Below, piece after piece: positions 1 through 8,537 of a DNA stretch of 64,000 nt. The notes under the pieces were generated by a model. The model had not been told where the DNA came from. It made no database searches and was given only the letters and a program-made list of their open reading frames with translations. Made by a program: the position numbers and the translations under genes. The stretch comes from Mycolicibacterium iranicum (GTDB lineage: Bacteria > Actinomycetota > Actinomycetes > Mycobacteriales > Mycobacteriaceae): contig NZ_LQPC01000037.1 in the NCBI RefSeq assembly GCF_002101705.1, positions 1 through 64,000 of the forward strand, written 5' to 3'. Each line of letters begins with the position of its first letter. Position 1 is the first letter of the stretch.

Positions 1-123
1 GCGGGATCCACCGAGGAGCAGGTCGACCAAGGCCACTCAGGCGCCGAGGGGGATGGTGTTACCCCCGCCGACGACCCCGGCCAACCCGGCGGACCCGCAC
101 CACCGGACAACCAAGCCGCCTGA
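1..123 (+). CDS. 3' end of an unidentified protein (partial)
   Basis: The first 40 codons of the window form an open frame ending in TGA at 121-123. The encoded tail is rich in Gly, Pro, Asp and Ala, with no recognisable domain; it looks like a disordered C-terminus. The start and all informative sequence lie upstream of the window, so no function can be given. Bases 124-355 after it hold nothing I can support as a gene. Confidence 0.45.
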   Translation, partial: AGSTEEQVDQGHSGAEGDGVTPADDPGQPGGPAPPDNQAA

Positions 124-355
124 CGGCGAACCTCACACCGGCGGCTCGGGATCGTACTGAATCCCGCGGCGAACCTCACGCGCGCGACCCACGCCGGCAA
201 GACGACTGGCTGGTGAATGTCGCGGTTGACGAGACTTCTGCGATGGCCGAGAGGACGCTGTTCCCCGGGTCCGCGTTGCTAGCCTGCGCGCGATGTCATG
301 GAGTAGCCGGATCTGGCAGGTCGCTATCACGCTTGAACGAAACCACTTGACTGCC

Positions 356-958
356 CTACCGATCCAGTGTCCAGGGCTCGGCGATCATGTCGGTCATCGC
401 CTCCACCCATTCGTCGTCCAGAGCAGCGTCACGTCGGATCAGGATTCGGAAGATCGCACTGCCCGCGACGACTTCGGCGAGCAACGGCAACTCGTCCCCG
501 CCGCGGCGCTGCTGACCGAACCGGGCCTCGAACGCGGACAGATCACGTGCCAGACGACTGATCATCATGCTGTGTAGCTCGGGATCGGCGATGGTGTCTG
601 CGATCAAGCCTGGCAACGCCACTCGCACTTCCGGCCTGTCGAACATGGTGCGGATGTTCTCCACCAGCGCTGCGATGTTCTGGCGGACATCGCCCATGGT
701 GTCGAGTTGCGGCATCTCACCATCGGTCAACACCGCTTCGTGGACTAGGTGAACTTTGCCCGACCATCGCCTATAGATGGCCGCTGTCGTGGTGCCGGCA
801 CGCGCGGCGATCGCCGAAAGCGACAACGCGGGATAGCCCGTTTCGAGAATCAACTCGCGGGTGGCCGCGATGATGGCGGAGTCGATCCGTCCGTCGCGAG
901 GCCGGCCGGCCGCAGCGCGGGCGCGCGCCTTGCCATCATCAGCTCCATCTGCTGTCAT
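356..958 (-). CDS. TetR family transcriptional regulator
   Basis: 200-residue one-component repressor. After a short basic leader it has the TetR N-terminal helix-turn-helix (LSLSAIAARAGTTTAAIYRRW, about residues 45-65), then an all-helical ligand domain without recognisable ligand signature. An upstream in-frame extension to 1315 exists, but the ATG at 958 is chosen because HTH spacing is then normal and the longer form would overlap the divergent gene. It is transcribed away from the gene at 1007 across a 48-bp gap that contains a palindrome (974-990), so it probably represses itself and that neighbour. Family assignment is secure; the ligand is unknown. Confidence 0.9.
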   Translation of the reverse strand: MTADGADDGKARARAAAGRPRDGRIDSAIIAATRELILETGYPALSLSAIAARAGTTTAAIYRRWSGKVHLVHEAVLTDGEMPQLDTMGDVRQNIAALVENIRTMFDRPEVRVALPGLIADTIADPELHSMMISRLARDLSAFEARFGQQRRGGDELPLLAEVVAGSAIFRILIRRDAALDDEWVEAMTDMIAEPWTLDR

Positions 959-973
959 GTTCCGAGTATATTC

Positions 974-990
974 CGATACAACCCGTATCG
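974..990. promoter_or_regulatory. Candidate operator of the adjacent TetR regulator
   Basis: Perfect inverted repeat CGATAC, 5 bp, GTATCG in the middle of the short gap between the divergent tetR gene and the gene at 1007. Placement and symmetry are typical of TetR autoregulatory operators. It does not resemble the 29-bp repeat found from 8.5 kb onward, so this regulator probably does not control that island. Confidence 0.6.
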
Positions 991-1006
991 TATTTGATGG
1001 AGACCC

Positions 1007-2122
1007 ATGAATCTCAGCCCGCTCGATGAGTACCCGATCCATCAGGTGGCAGCTCCCGTCGCCTCCCCTGCCACCTCTGATCGCAACTTCTACGATCGGT
1101 CGTACTTCAACGTGCTCGACCGGGGCGGCGCCTTCATGGCCCTGACAGGTATCGGCTATTACCCGAGGCTCGGCGTCAAAGATGCATACTTCCTCGTCCG
1201 TAGAGGCGACACCCAGACGGCGGTGCATTTCAGCGATGCGATCGACGACGACCGGCTGAACCAGAATGTCAATGGCTACCGTCTCGACGTCGTCGAACCG
1301 CTTCACGAGCTCCATCTGACTGTGGACGAAACTGAGGGCGTTTCAGCGGATCTGACCTGGCGCGGACTGTTCCCGGCCGCACTCGAACATCCCCACGAAA
1401 TGCTCACCGAGCGTCGGGTTACCTTGCAGGCGTGCAGGTTTGCGCAGGTCGGCACTTGGGAGGGCTGGATCGAGGTGGATGGCGACCGGATTGCAGTCGA
1501 ACCCGCCGGGACCGTCGGCTCCCGTGACCGGTCCTGGGGCATCCGGCCTGTCGGCGAGCCGGAGCCCGCAGGCCGTCCCGACACCGCATTCCAAGGCATG
1601 TGGTGGCTGTACCTACCCTTGGCCTTCGACGACTTTCAGCTGTTCCTGATCCTGCAGGAGGATCCTGACGGTCGCCGAAGTCTTTACGATTGCACGCGGC
1701 GATGGAGCGACGGCAGAGTCGAACAACTCGACGGGGTGCGGGCCACGATCCATTACACGCCCGGAACCCGGATCCCTCACGGCGCGCACGTCGAGTTCAT
1801 GAACCGGGTCGGCGACCACATCCATCTCGATGTCACGTCGAAACTGTTCGCCCCCATTGCTTTCGGATCGGGTTACGGTGGCGACACCTCTTGGGCCCAC
1901 GGCACCTGGAAGGGCGGGCCGTTCACAGAACGCGTCAGCTTCGACCTCACCGACCCGGCCGTGATGGCTCGGGCACCGTTCAGCCTCATCGACCACGTCG
2001 GCGAGGCGGTATGCACAGAACCTGACGGCACGACCCGTCAGGGTGCGGGACTGTTCGAGCACGCAGTGATAGGTCCACACTTCCCGTCGGGGTTCCGCGA
2101 CTGGACCGACGTGGTCGGGTAG
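1007..2122 (+). CDS. AttH/CrtC-like lipocalin-fold protein (DUF7064/DUF7065 type)
   Basis: 371 residues, soluble, no signal peptide. The pattern of beta-strand-rich halves, an SRDRSWGIRP motif near residue 172 and repeated Trp/Phe/Tyr-rich strands matches the actinobacterial two-domain lipocalin-like proteins related to AttH and carotenoid 1,2-hydratase. Those are usually linked to lipid or isoprenoid metabolism, but no reaction is established for this branch as far as I know. ATG at 1007 follows GGAGA. It is divergent from a TetR gene and is likely repressed by it through the palindrome at 974-990. The next gene starts 17 bp downstream and is probably co-transcribed. Confidence 0.65.
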   Translation: MNLSPLDEYPIHQVAAPVASPATSDRNFYDRSYFNVLDRGGAFMALTGIGYYPRLGVKDAYFLVRRGDTQTAVHFSDAIDDDRLNQNVNGYRLDVVEPLHELHLTVDETEGVSADLTWRGLFPAALEHPHEMLTERRVTLQACRFAQVGTWEGWIEVDGDRIAVEPAGTVGSRDRSWGIRPVGEPEPAGRPDTAFQGMWWLYLPLAFDDFQLFLILQEDPDGRRSLYDCTRRWSDGRVEQLDGVRATIHYTPGTRIPHGAHVEFMNRVGDHIHLDVTSKLFAPIAFGSGYGGDTSWAHGTWKGGPFTERVSFDLTDPAVMARAPFSLIDHVGEAVCTEPDGTTRQGAGLFEHAVIGPHFPSGFRDWTDVVG

Positions 2123-2139
2123 CGGGAATCGATCACCAC

Positions 2140-4515
2140 ATGAAAGCGCAGACAATAGATTTCGACGACATCACCGATGATCGCTTCGGAGGCAAGGCCG
2201 CCGGCCTGGCCGAGCTGCAACGCATCGGACTGGCTGTGCCGACGGGCTTCGTCATCGTCGACCCCGGCAGGCACGGCGCTCTCGACGGCGCCTTCGCCAA
2301 GTTCAACGCGATGGCCGCCAACGGCATGACCCCGGTGGCGGTGCGCTCCTCAGCCGTCGGCGAAGACGGTGACGAGCACTCCTTCGCCGGGCAGTACGAC
2401 ACCGTGCTGGGGGTTGACTCCCTGGACAGCCTCGTCTCGGCTGTTGCGCATTGCATTGCATCGGTAAGCTCGGAACGCGCCTCCTCGTACAGCGGAGAGT
2501 CGACGGCCATAATGCATCTGGTTGTACAGCACATGGTGGACGCACGCGCGGCGGGCGTGGTGTTCACCGCCGACCCCGCCACAGGGCGACGCGACCTGAT
2601 GGTGATCGACGCCATCGCCGGGCTCGGCGAATCGCTCGTCGACGGATCAGCTTCCCCGGACCACATCGTCCTCGACTCCGCCGGCGGAACCGTCGTCGCA
2701 GATATCAGTACTGCTCCGGTGTTGTCGGACGGCGACATCGCCGAGATCCGCGCCGGCGCATTGCGGGCCGCGCAGCACTGGGACAAGCCGATGGATCTCG
2801 AATGGGCCATCGACCGATCCGGAAAGCTATGGTGGCTGCAGGCGCGGCCGATCACCACGCTGCCCGGGGATCTCAACGAGATGGACTCGCCGGTCGCCGG
2901 GCCCGATCACGTCTACACCCGCTGCAACATCGGCGAGATGATGCCCGGTGCGTTCTGCCCGCTGACCGCGTCGGTTTCGGGGTTCGCCATCGACTACGCG
3001 ATGCAGATGACCCAAGTGGTGGCACGAGCTCAACCGCGATACGAGAAGGCCTGGCTGCAGGTTGGCTACTTCTACGGTCACATGTTCTTGAACATGACCG
3101 AGGGAACCGCATTGAGTGCCGGAATCCTCGGCAACTCCCGTGAGCAGTTCTCGATGTCCATCTGCGGCCGCGTGGTCGACGAGCTCAAACCTGGCCCACC
3201 ACAGAGGTTTACCCGCAAACTGGTCAATACCGTCCGCTTGGTGTCCTATTCGTTGTCAGTCGGCCCTGCAATCCGTCGGCTCGGGAGCAGGATCGCCGAC
3301 TTCCCGGTTCCGCACAGTGACGATGCACCCTTGGTGTTGCGACAGCTGGAGTCCGGGGTCGATCTGTACTGCGACGTCACGCTCGTTCATGTGCGCTCGT
3401 CGTCACGCGCAGCGGTGGCGGCCAACATCCTGGAAAGCACGTTGATCAAGCAGGCGATCACATCGGGACGCACCGAAGAGGACGGGCGCGCGGATGCGAT
3501 GCGGTTGATGGCCGGGGCGAGCGACGTCGAGAGTGCAATGATGCTGGACCACTTGCAGGCGGTGGTAAGGACGCTCGCCGCAGACCGCGAAGCGTCCGGG
3601 CAGTTTCTGGCCGACACGCCGGAGAAGGCCGTCACCGACCTGCGCCGCGCTGACAGTCGCAGCGGAACAGCGTTGCGAGAGTTTCTACATCGTCACGGCC
3701 ACCGGGGATACCGTGAGCTGTGTATGCGTGACCCGTCGTGGGCAGACGATCCCGCCGGGCTCGGCTCCATGATGCAGGTCATGCTTCGAGCGACGCGAAC
3801 CGCCGCCGGTCCGGCACCAGAGCACGCTCGTCGTTCCGACGGCGAGTCAACACCGCGGGCCATCAGTTTCCTCGCTCGTCTTGCCCAGGGCGGCGCGCGG
3901 GGACGCGAGGAGACAAAGGCCAAAATGGCGCTCATGGCTCATGCACTCAAGCGCGGCTACCGCCATCTGGGTGAAGTGTTGGCCCGCACCAACCGGTTGC
4001 CGGATGCTGACCTGGTCTTCTTCTTCGACCGCGGCGAGCTTCGCGACGTCGTTGGCGACGGCGACATCACCGAGCTCGTACAGAAGGCGCGGGCACGTCG
4101 AGAGGCCCTGGCGTTTCAGGATGCACTCGAATTCGACGACGTTTCGGTGGGCCGGCCCAGCCCGGCGATTGCGCCCCCGCAGGTCGCCGACGCCGACTCC
4201 ATCATCGGCCGACCAGCCGGTCGTGGTTCTGTGGAAGGTATTGTGCGCGTGGCCAAGTCCGTACACGACGCTCGTGGCGTTCAGCCCGGAGAAATCCTTG
4301 TCGCACCGGTCACCGACGTCGGGTGGACGCCCTACTTCACCGTGATCGCTGCGCTGGTCACCGACATCGGTAGCTCGGTTTCCCATGGCGCTGTGGTGGC
4401 GCGGGAGTATGGCCTGCCCTGTGTCGTCAACACGTTGGTGGGAACTCAGGTACTGCGCACGGGCGACTGGGTGCGGGTCGACGGTGATCGAGGGCTCGTC
4501 ACGCGTCTCGGTTAG
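2140..4515 (+). CDS. PEP-utilising phosphotransferase, rifampicin phosphotransferase-like
   Basis: 791 residues with the order seen in PEP synthase and rifampicin phosphotransferase: N-terminal ATP-grasp domain (GGKAAGLAEL near residue 13; VRSSAVGEDG near 69; QHMVDARAAGVVFTADPATG near 130-150), a helical middle domain, and a C-terminal swivelling domain with the phospho-accepting His in SVSHGAVVAREYGLPCVV (near residue 748). In the family the His carries phosphate from ATP to a hydroxyl substrate. The lack of a PEP/pyruvate barrel and the length favour the antibiotic-phosphotransferase-like group over PpsA. The real acceptor is unknown. It starts 17 bp after the lipocalin-like gene, suggesting one transcript. 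Confidence 0.75.
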   Translation: MKAQTIDFDDITDDRFGGKAAGLAELQRIGLAVPTGFVIVDPGRHGALDGAFAKFNAMAANGMTPVAVRSSAVGEDGDEHSFAGQYDTVLGVDSLDSLVSAVAHCIASVSSERASSYSGESTAIMHLVVQHMVDARAAGVVFTADPATGRRDLMVIDAIAGLGESLVDGSASPDHIVLDSAGGTVVADISTAPVLSDGDIAEIRAGALRAAQHWDKPMDLEWAIDRSGKLWWLQARPITTLPGDLNEMDSPVAGPDHVYTRCNIGEMMPGAFCPLTASVSGFAIDYAMQMTQVVARAQPRYEKAWLQVGYFYGHMFLNMTEGTALSAGILGNSREQFSMSICGRVVDELKPGPPQRFTRKLVNTVRLVSYSLSVGPAIRRLGSRIADFPVPHSDDAPLVLRQLESGVDLYCDVTLVHVRSSSRAAVAANILESTLIKQAITSGRTEEDGRADAMRLMAGASDVESAMMLDHLQAVVRTLAADREASGQFLADTPEKAVTDLRRADSRSGTALREFLHRHGHRGYRELCMRDPSWADDPAGLGSMMQVMLRATRTAAGPAPEHARRSDGESTPRAISFLARLAQGGARGREETKAKMALMAHALKRGYRHLGEVLARTNRLPDADLVFFFDRGELRDVVGDGDITELVQKARARREALAFQDALEFDDVSVGRPSPAIAPPQVADADSIIGRPAGRGSVEGIVRVAKSVHDARGVQPGEILVAPVTDVGWTPYFTVIAALVTDIGSSVSHGAVVAREYGLPCVVNTLVGTQVLRTGDWVRVDGDRGLVTRLG

Positions 4516-4525
4516 CCGCCGTCGC

Positions 4526-5173
4526 TCACTGTGGAGGCGTTTGGCCGGTGACTTCGAAGACGACGCGCCGTCCGATTTCCACGGCGTGGTCGGCGAATCG
4601 TTCGTAAAAGCGCCCCAGCAGCGTGATGTCGACAGCCGACTCCACTCCGTGGACCCACTTCTTGTCCATCAGCACGGAAAACAGGTGGCGGTGTAGCTCA
4701 TCCATCACATCGTCGTCACGCCGAATCTTGGCGGCCGCCTCAGGATCCCGAGAAAGCACGACCTCCTTGGCGCTATTGCCGAGTTCGACGGCGACGCGTC
4801 CCATCTCGGCGAAGAAACCGTTGACTTCCTCAGGCACAGCGTGGGCGGGGTGGCGTCGGCGCGCGATCTTCGCCACGTGGAGCGCGAGCGCCCCCATCCG
4901 TTCGGCATCGGCGACATTCTGCATGGAACCGACCACGACGCGCAGATCGCCGGCGACCGGCGCCTGCAGCGCCAGGAGCACAAACGCCGACTGTTCGGCG
5001 GCCGCCTGCATCCGGGTGAGGTGTTCATGGTCGGTAATGACCTGTTCGGCCATGACCAGGTCCGCTTGCAGAAGGCCGTGCGTGGCACGCTCCATCGCCA
5101 ATCCAGCGAGTCCACACATCTGACTCAGCGTCTCGATCAGCGAGTCCAGTTGTTCGTGAAACTCGGTACGCAT
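4526..5173 (-). CDS. phoU: Phosphate signalling regulator PhoU
   Basis: 215 residues made of two similar three-helix PhoU repeats. Metal-binding patterns are visible: a Glu/Asp-containing segment around residues 85-95 (NVADAERMGALALHVAKIA) and its counterpart near 190 (LLGRFYERFADHAVEIGRR). PhoU proteins damp the PhoR/PhoB-type phosphate response and Pst transport at the membrane. No pst or two-component genes are beside it here. It is convergent with the gene ending at 4515. Confidence 0.93.
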   Translation of the reverse strand: MRTEFHEQLDSLIETLSQMCGLAGLAMERATHGLLQADLVMAEQVITDHEHLTRMQAAAEQSAFVLLALQAPVAGDLRVVVGSMQNVADAERMGALALHVAKIARRRHPAHAVPEEVNGFFAEMGRVAVELGNSAKEVVLSRDPEAAAKIRRDDDVMDELHRHLFSVLMDKKWVHGVESAVDITLLGRFYERFADHAVEIGRRVVFEVTGQTPPQ

Positions 5174-5305
5174 CGTCCCAGCTTAGAGGGACTCAGCCCG
5201 ATAGCCGGGTTCCAGCGCCAATTGACACCGACATCGATCGGATGCACGATCATTCGAAATATCGATCAGCGCGTTCCATTATTGGACCGACAGATGAGGT
5301 GCGCA

Positions 5306-6433
5306 ATGTACGTCGGCGAGTTTCTGGATCAGATCGCCGCGGCCGAGCAATTGGTCCGGAAGGCTCCGCACGTACAGAACGAATCGGATTTGCTGGAGGG
5401 CCTGCAGTACCTCGCCGGCTGCATCGCAGCCTGCACCCGCCTCGCCTTCGACTCCGACCGCGACCACCCGTTCCTACATTCCGGCACAGGGCCTTTCACG
5501 AAGATGGCCCTCGACAATCCCGACACGCTGTACTTCGGCACCTGGCTCCGGGGCGGACACGACTATGTGCTGACGGGACGCCGTGGCACGACGACGGACC
5601 TCAGCTTTCAAACGCTCGGGGGCGAGTACACCGACGACAATGTGCCGGCCAGCCAATTCGCATTCGACGACCGCGAACTCGACCTCGACGCTGACGGCCG
5701 TTTCGAATGGCGATTCACCCCGGACAGCGACGCGCAGCTAGTGGTCCGCGAGGTCTACAACGACTGGTCAGCTCAACGTGGCACGATCGCGATTGCTTGT
5801 CCGGACAGCACCGTCACGCCGCGTCGCGCACTTACCCCGGAGCTGATCGCAACCCGCTACGCCGCCGCGGGCAAGTACCTCACCAGACGAATCAAGACAT
5901 GGCTCGCGTTCCCGCAGTGGTTCTACCTCAACGTCCCGGTGAACACTTTGACCGCGCCGCGAGTAACGCCTGGCGGCCTGGCGACCCAGTACTCCTCGGT
6001 GGGACATTTCGATCTTGCCCCGGACCAGGCCATGGTGATCACGGTGCCGGCTTCTGAGGCCCCATACTTCGGCTTCCAACTGGGCAGCATGTGGTACATC
6101 TCGCTGGACTACATCAATCACCAGACGTCACTCAATGGCACGCAAGCGCAGGTGGACCCCGACGGGATGATCCGGATCGTCGTAGCCCACGAGAGTCCGG
6201 GCATCACGAATTGGGTCGAGACCCTGGGACGTCGACGCGGTTACCTCCAGTTCCGTTGGCAACGAACGTCACGCGGGCTCACCGGAGCCGACGGTCCGAC
6301 CGCCGAGGTCGTCGACTTCGATGACATCGCGGAAAGACTCCCGTACTTTGCCCACAACACGATCAACAGTGCCAACTTTCGAAGTCGGATTGCGCTGCGA
6401 CAGAAGCAGATCGCACGACGAATGGTGACGTGA
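5306..6433 (+). CDS. DUF1214 domain protein
   Basis: 375 residues. The C-terminal half matches the DUF1214 pattern: GHFDLAPDQAMVI, then WYISLDYINHQTSLNGTQA and VVAHESPGITNWVETLGRR. The family is common next to lipid and aromatic degradation genes but has no agreed biochemical role. The frame is open far upstream because it runs antisense to phoU. The ATG at 5306 is preferred because GAGG lies six bases before it; ATG 5294 would add four residues. The 132-bp gap to phoU (5174-5305) should hold divergent promoters, but I see no clear operator there. Confidence 0.75.
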   Translation: MYVGEFLDQIAAAEQLVRKAPHVQNESDLLEGLQYLAGCIAACTRLAFDSDRDHPFLHSGTGPFTKMALDNPDTLYFGTWLRGGHDYVLTGRRGTTTDLSFQTLGGEYTDDNVPASQFAFDDRELDLDADGRFEWRFTPDSDAQLVVREVYNDWSAQRGTIAIACPDSTVTPRRALTPELIATRYAAAGKYLTRRIKTWLAFPQWFYLNVPVNTLTAPRVTPGGLATQYSSVGHFDLAPDQAMVITVPASEAPYFGFQLGSMWYISLDYINHQTSLNGTQAQVDPDGMIRIVVAHESPGITNWVETLGRRRGYLQFRWQRTSRGLTGADGPTAEVVDFDDIAERLPYFAHNTINSANFRSRIALRQKQIARRMVT

Positions 6434-6502
6434 CCTTCGGGTGACGCCAGACGAGCCTGCGACACCAGGCGCAGACCACCGTCGCCCACTCGCCAAAATT
6501 AT

Positions 6503-6523
6503 TGAAAATAATTATCATTTTCA
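6503..6523. promoter_or_regulatory. Zur box overlapping a leaderless-type promoter
   Basis: 21-bp AT-rich palindrome with arms TGAAAATAAT and ATCATTTTCA around a central T, one mismatch in ten pairs. It contains the TGAAAAT/ATTTTCA arms of actinobacterial Zur boxes. It ends three bases before the ATG at 6527. TATCAT at 6513-6518 fits the mycobacterial -10 pattern TAnnnT and is eight bases from the A of the ATG, so transcription may begin at the start codon. Zinc-loaded Zur would then block the -10 directly. Confidence 0.8.
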
Positions 6524-6526
6524 TTC

Positions 6527-7672
6527 ATGGACTCGCTCGCCGCCGACCTCATCCCCGTCACCGTGCTATCCGGCTTTCTAGGGGCCGGCAAGACAACTCT
6601 GCTCAATCACATCCTGGCCAACCGAGAGGGGCGCCGAGTTGCCGTCATCGTGAATGACATGAGTGAGGTGAACATCGATGCCGCCTTGATCGCAGGGCAG
6701 GGCCACCTGGATCGCACACAGGAGAAGCTCGTTGAACTCACCAACGGCTGCATCTGCTGCACACTGCGCGAGGACTTGATCACAGCCGTCGCCGACCTTG
6801 CCCGCCAGCGCCGATTCGATCAGATCGTCATCGAATCGACTGGTATCTCGGAACCGATGCCGGTAGCAGCGACCTTCAGCTGGGAGTTCGAGGACGGATT
6901 TGCTTTGGGCAGTCTGGCACGCCTTGACACCCTCGTCACTGTCGTGGACGTTTGCACGTTCTTGCCCGAATTGGCGCGTGGGGAAGCGCTTGCGAAACGC
7001 GACATGGCTGTAGCCGAAGGCGATGCGCGCAACATCTCCGACCTGTTGGTCGATCAGGTCGAATTCGCTGATGTCATTCTGCTCAACAAGACCGATCTCG
7101 TCAGCGAAAACACCGTCGCGATGGTCGAAACCGTTGTGCGCCGGCTAAATCCGAGAGCACTCCTGCAGCGGACCACCCAGGGCGTCGTACCGCTCGACAC
7201 CGTGCTGTCAACCGGACTCTTCGATCCCGATCTTGCCGCCCAGGCACCAGGATGGGATGAGGAGATCGCCAACGGGCATACACCGGAGACCGAAGAGTAC
7301 GGCATCAGCAGCATGACGTTCAGGTCCGACCGGCCGTTTCATCCGGAGCGACTCTCAGACGCACTCGAGCAAGTGCGAGGATTGTTGCGCAGCAAGGGGT
7401 TCTGCTGGATCGCAAGCCGACCATCCATCGCCGCGATCTGGTCGCAAGCCGGTCCAAACCTGACTATCGAACCAGCGCAATACTGGTCGAACACCGACAT
7501 CGAGCCAGGACAGGAAATCGTCTTCATCGGCGTACGGCTGGACCGGACCATGATGGCCTCGCTCCTTGAGTCCGCGCTGCTCACCGACGACGAGATGGCT
7601 GCGGGTGAATCCACGTGGACGTCGTACCCCGACCCATTGCCAAGTTGGACACAGGTACACAGCCACCACTGA
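6527..7672 (+). CDS. COG0523 (CobW/G3E family) GTP-dependent zinc metallochaperone
   Basis: 381 residues. The G3E GTPase features are clear: Walker A GFLGAGKTT (16-24), the EVN segment near 47-49, the metal-binding CICC motif at 75-78 (NGCICCTLR), and NKTD near residue 188. The C-terminal CobW_C domain starts near residue 265 with SMTFRSDRPFHPERL. Such proteins use GTP hydrolysis to hand metal to client enzymes. The Zur box at the start codon argues for a zinc-starvation function rather than cobalamin synthesis. No Shine-Dalgarno sequence precedes the ATG, consistent with leaderless translation. Confidence 0.9.
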   Translation: MDSLAADLIPVTVLSGFLGAGKTTLLNHILANREGRRVAVIVNDMSEVNIDAALIAGQGHLDRTQEKLVELTNGCICCTLREDLITAVADLARQRRFDQIVIESTGISEPMPVAATFSWEFEDGFALGSLARLDTLVTVVDVCTFLPELARGEALAKRDMAVAEGDARNISDLLVDQVEFADVILLNKTDLVSENTVAMVETVVRRLNPRALLQRTTQGVVPLDTVLSTGLFDPDLAAQAPGWDEEIANGHTPETEEYGISSMTFRSDRPFHPERLSDALEQVRGLLRSKGFCWIASRPSIAAIWSQAGPNLTIEPAQYWSNTDIEPGQEIVFIGVRLDRTMMASLLESALLTDDEMAAGESTWTSYPDPLPSWTQVHSHH

Positions 7673-7700
7673 GGCACGGAGCAAGGAAGGAACGCCCGCC

Positions 7701-7958
7701 ATGCGACACGGTTGCCCTGTCGGTGAACATTCGTCACGAAGAGAGATCGACATCGCCATCGGCGTATTGATGGGATTGACCGGCTGTGCCGAGAGAAATG
7801 CCTTCGATCTACTGGCGACAGCGGTTCAGCAGACTGGAATCGGCCTCGGCGAGGCTTCTGCCGCACTCATTTCGGCGGTCGGCGAGGGCGCACCGGCAGC
7901 CCGCAACCCCGGCGCCGTGTCGTACTGGCGACACACCATAGCTCAGCTGTCGGACTAG
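7701..7958 (+). CDS. Stand-alone ANTAR domain protein
   Basis: 85 residues. Residues 14-60 (starting REIDIAIGVLMGLTGC) match the three-helix ANTAR fold, including the conserved Ala-x-Gly-x-Leu-Met segment and the ATAVQQTGIGLGEAS third helix. ANTAR domains bind paired RNA stem-loops and stop terminator formation, but normally sit behind a receiver, GAF or PAS sensor, which is absent here. ATG 7701 has AAGGAAGG 10-17 bases upstream. It follows the COG0523 gene by 28 bp and may share its transcript. A strong hairpin overlaps its stop codon. Confidence 0.75.
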   Translation: MRHGCPVGEHSSRREIDIAIGVLMGLTGCAERNAFDLLATAVQQTGIGLGEASAALISAVGEGAPAARNPGAVSYWRHTIAQLSD

Positions 7959-7985
7959 GGCGGTGCTCCGACAGCTGGGCCTCTT
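7944..7985 (+). terminator. Hairpin overlapping the ANTAR gene stop, terminator-like
   Basis: An 11-bp perfect stem, CAGCTGTCGGA (7944-7954) pairing with TCCGACAGCTG (7967-7977), around a 12-base loop that includes the TAG stop, followed by GGCCTCTTT. The T-tract is short, so it could be a weak intrinsic terminator or an RNA structure relevant to the ANTAR protein. Confidence 0.5.
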
Positions 7986-8493
7986 TAACCACGGCTTCTC
8001 GTCTGCGTCACAATGCCGATCCGGCCGCACACGCCGGGGCCGCAACGGCGGTTCCGGCAGCGGCATGGCGGCATTTGAACCGTTGCCGTCGCGTAACGGC
8101 CACGGGAGGCGTCGTCGTCCGCGAACCCAGGCCCGCACCGAGCGCATCTCCGCCGCAACCATTCTCAATTGCGACGGTTGGGCGGACGCCCGGAGCAGTA
8201 TTTGAGTCGTCACCACGACGTGCCGATACTCAACGATCCGGCGTCCTCTGCCGGGGATCCTGCAGAGGAGTCGCAGCAGGGCGACCGCGCGTAAGGCACA
8301 ATTTGACACTGAGACATAATTTGCCTTTGCGTATAGCAGAGCCGCCCGTCGAACGCAGACATCACGAGCGAAAACTCTTCTTTTCCCGATAAGGGCAATA
8401 CCCGTGGACACGGCGGTCAGTTCGCCGATCGACCGCAGCTTTCAGCCACATCCGGCAATGTTCGACGCACGGAACAGACTGCACCCGGTGACG
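7986..8493. other. Non-coding stretch upstream of the mce promoter
   Basis: About 500 bp without a supportable gene. Short open frames on both strands have Arg/Ser-rich compositions typical of GC-rich antisense frames. I see no transposon ends, tRNA or convincing start site. The 3' part leads into the mce promoter. Confidence 0.5.
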
Positions 8494-8521
8494 TTGTCAA
8501 TGGAACACACGTTGCTATATT
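8494..8521 (+). promoter_or_regulatory. Candidate sigma-A promoter of the mce operon
   Basis: TTGTCA (8494-8499) and TATATT (8516-8521) are separated by 16 bp, close to the mycobacterial housekeeping consensus. Transcription would start near 8528, leaving a leader of about 140 bases before the GTG at 8671. The 29-bp repeat at 8496-8524 covers both hexamers. Confidence 0.55.
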
Positions 8522-8524
8522 GTT
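8496..8524. promoter_or_regulatory. 29-bp island operator, copy 1 (mce promoter)
   Basis: Arms GTCAATGGAAC and GCTATATTGTT separated by 7 bp. It has the 6-1-4-7-4-1-6 layout shared by 13 sites in the window. It lies exactly over the -35 and -10 of the mce promoter, so a bound protein should repress the whole transporter operon. Confidence 0.65.
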
Positions 8525-8537
8525 CAGTGACGCGTAG

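Noticed and set aside
356..1315. 319-residue form of the TetR regulator
   Set aside because: The extra N-terminus lies over the divergent gene and lacks regulator features; ATG 958 gives a normal TetR layout.
4841..5305. Long N-terminal extension of the DUF1214 protein running antisense to phoU
   Set aside because: No homology features in the extension, and a good ribosome site precedes ATG 5306.
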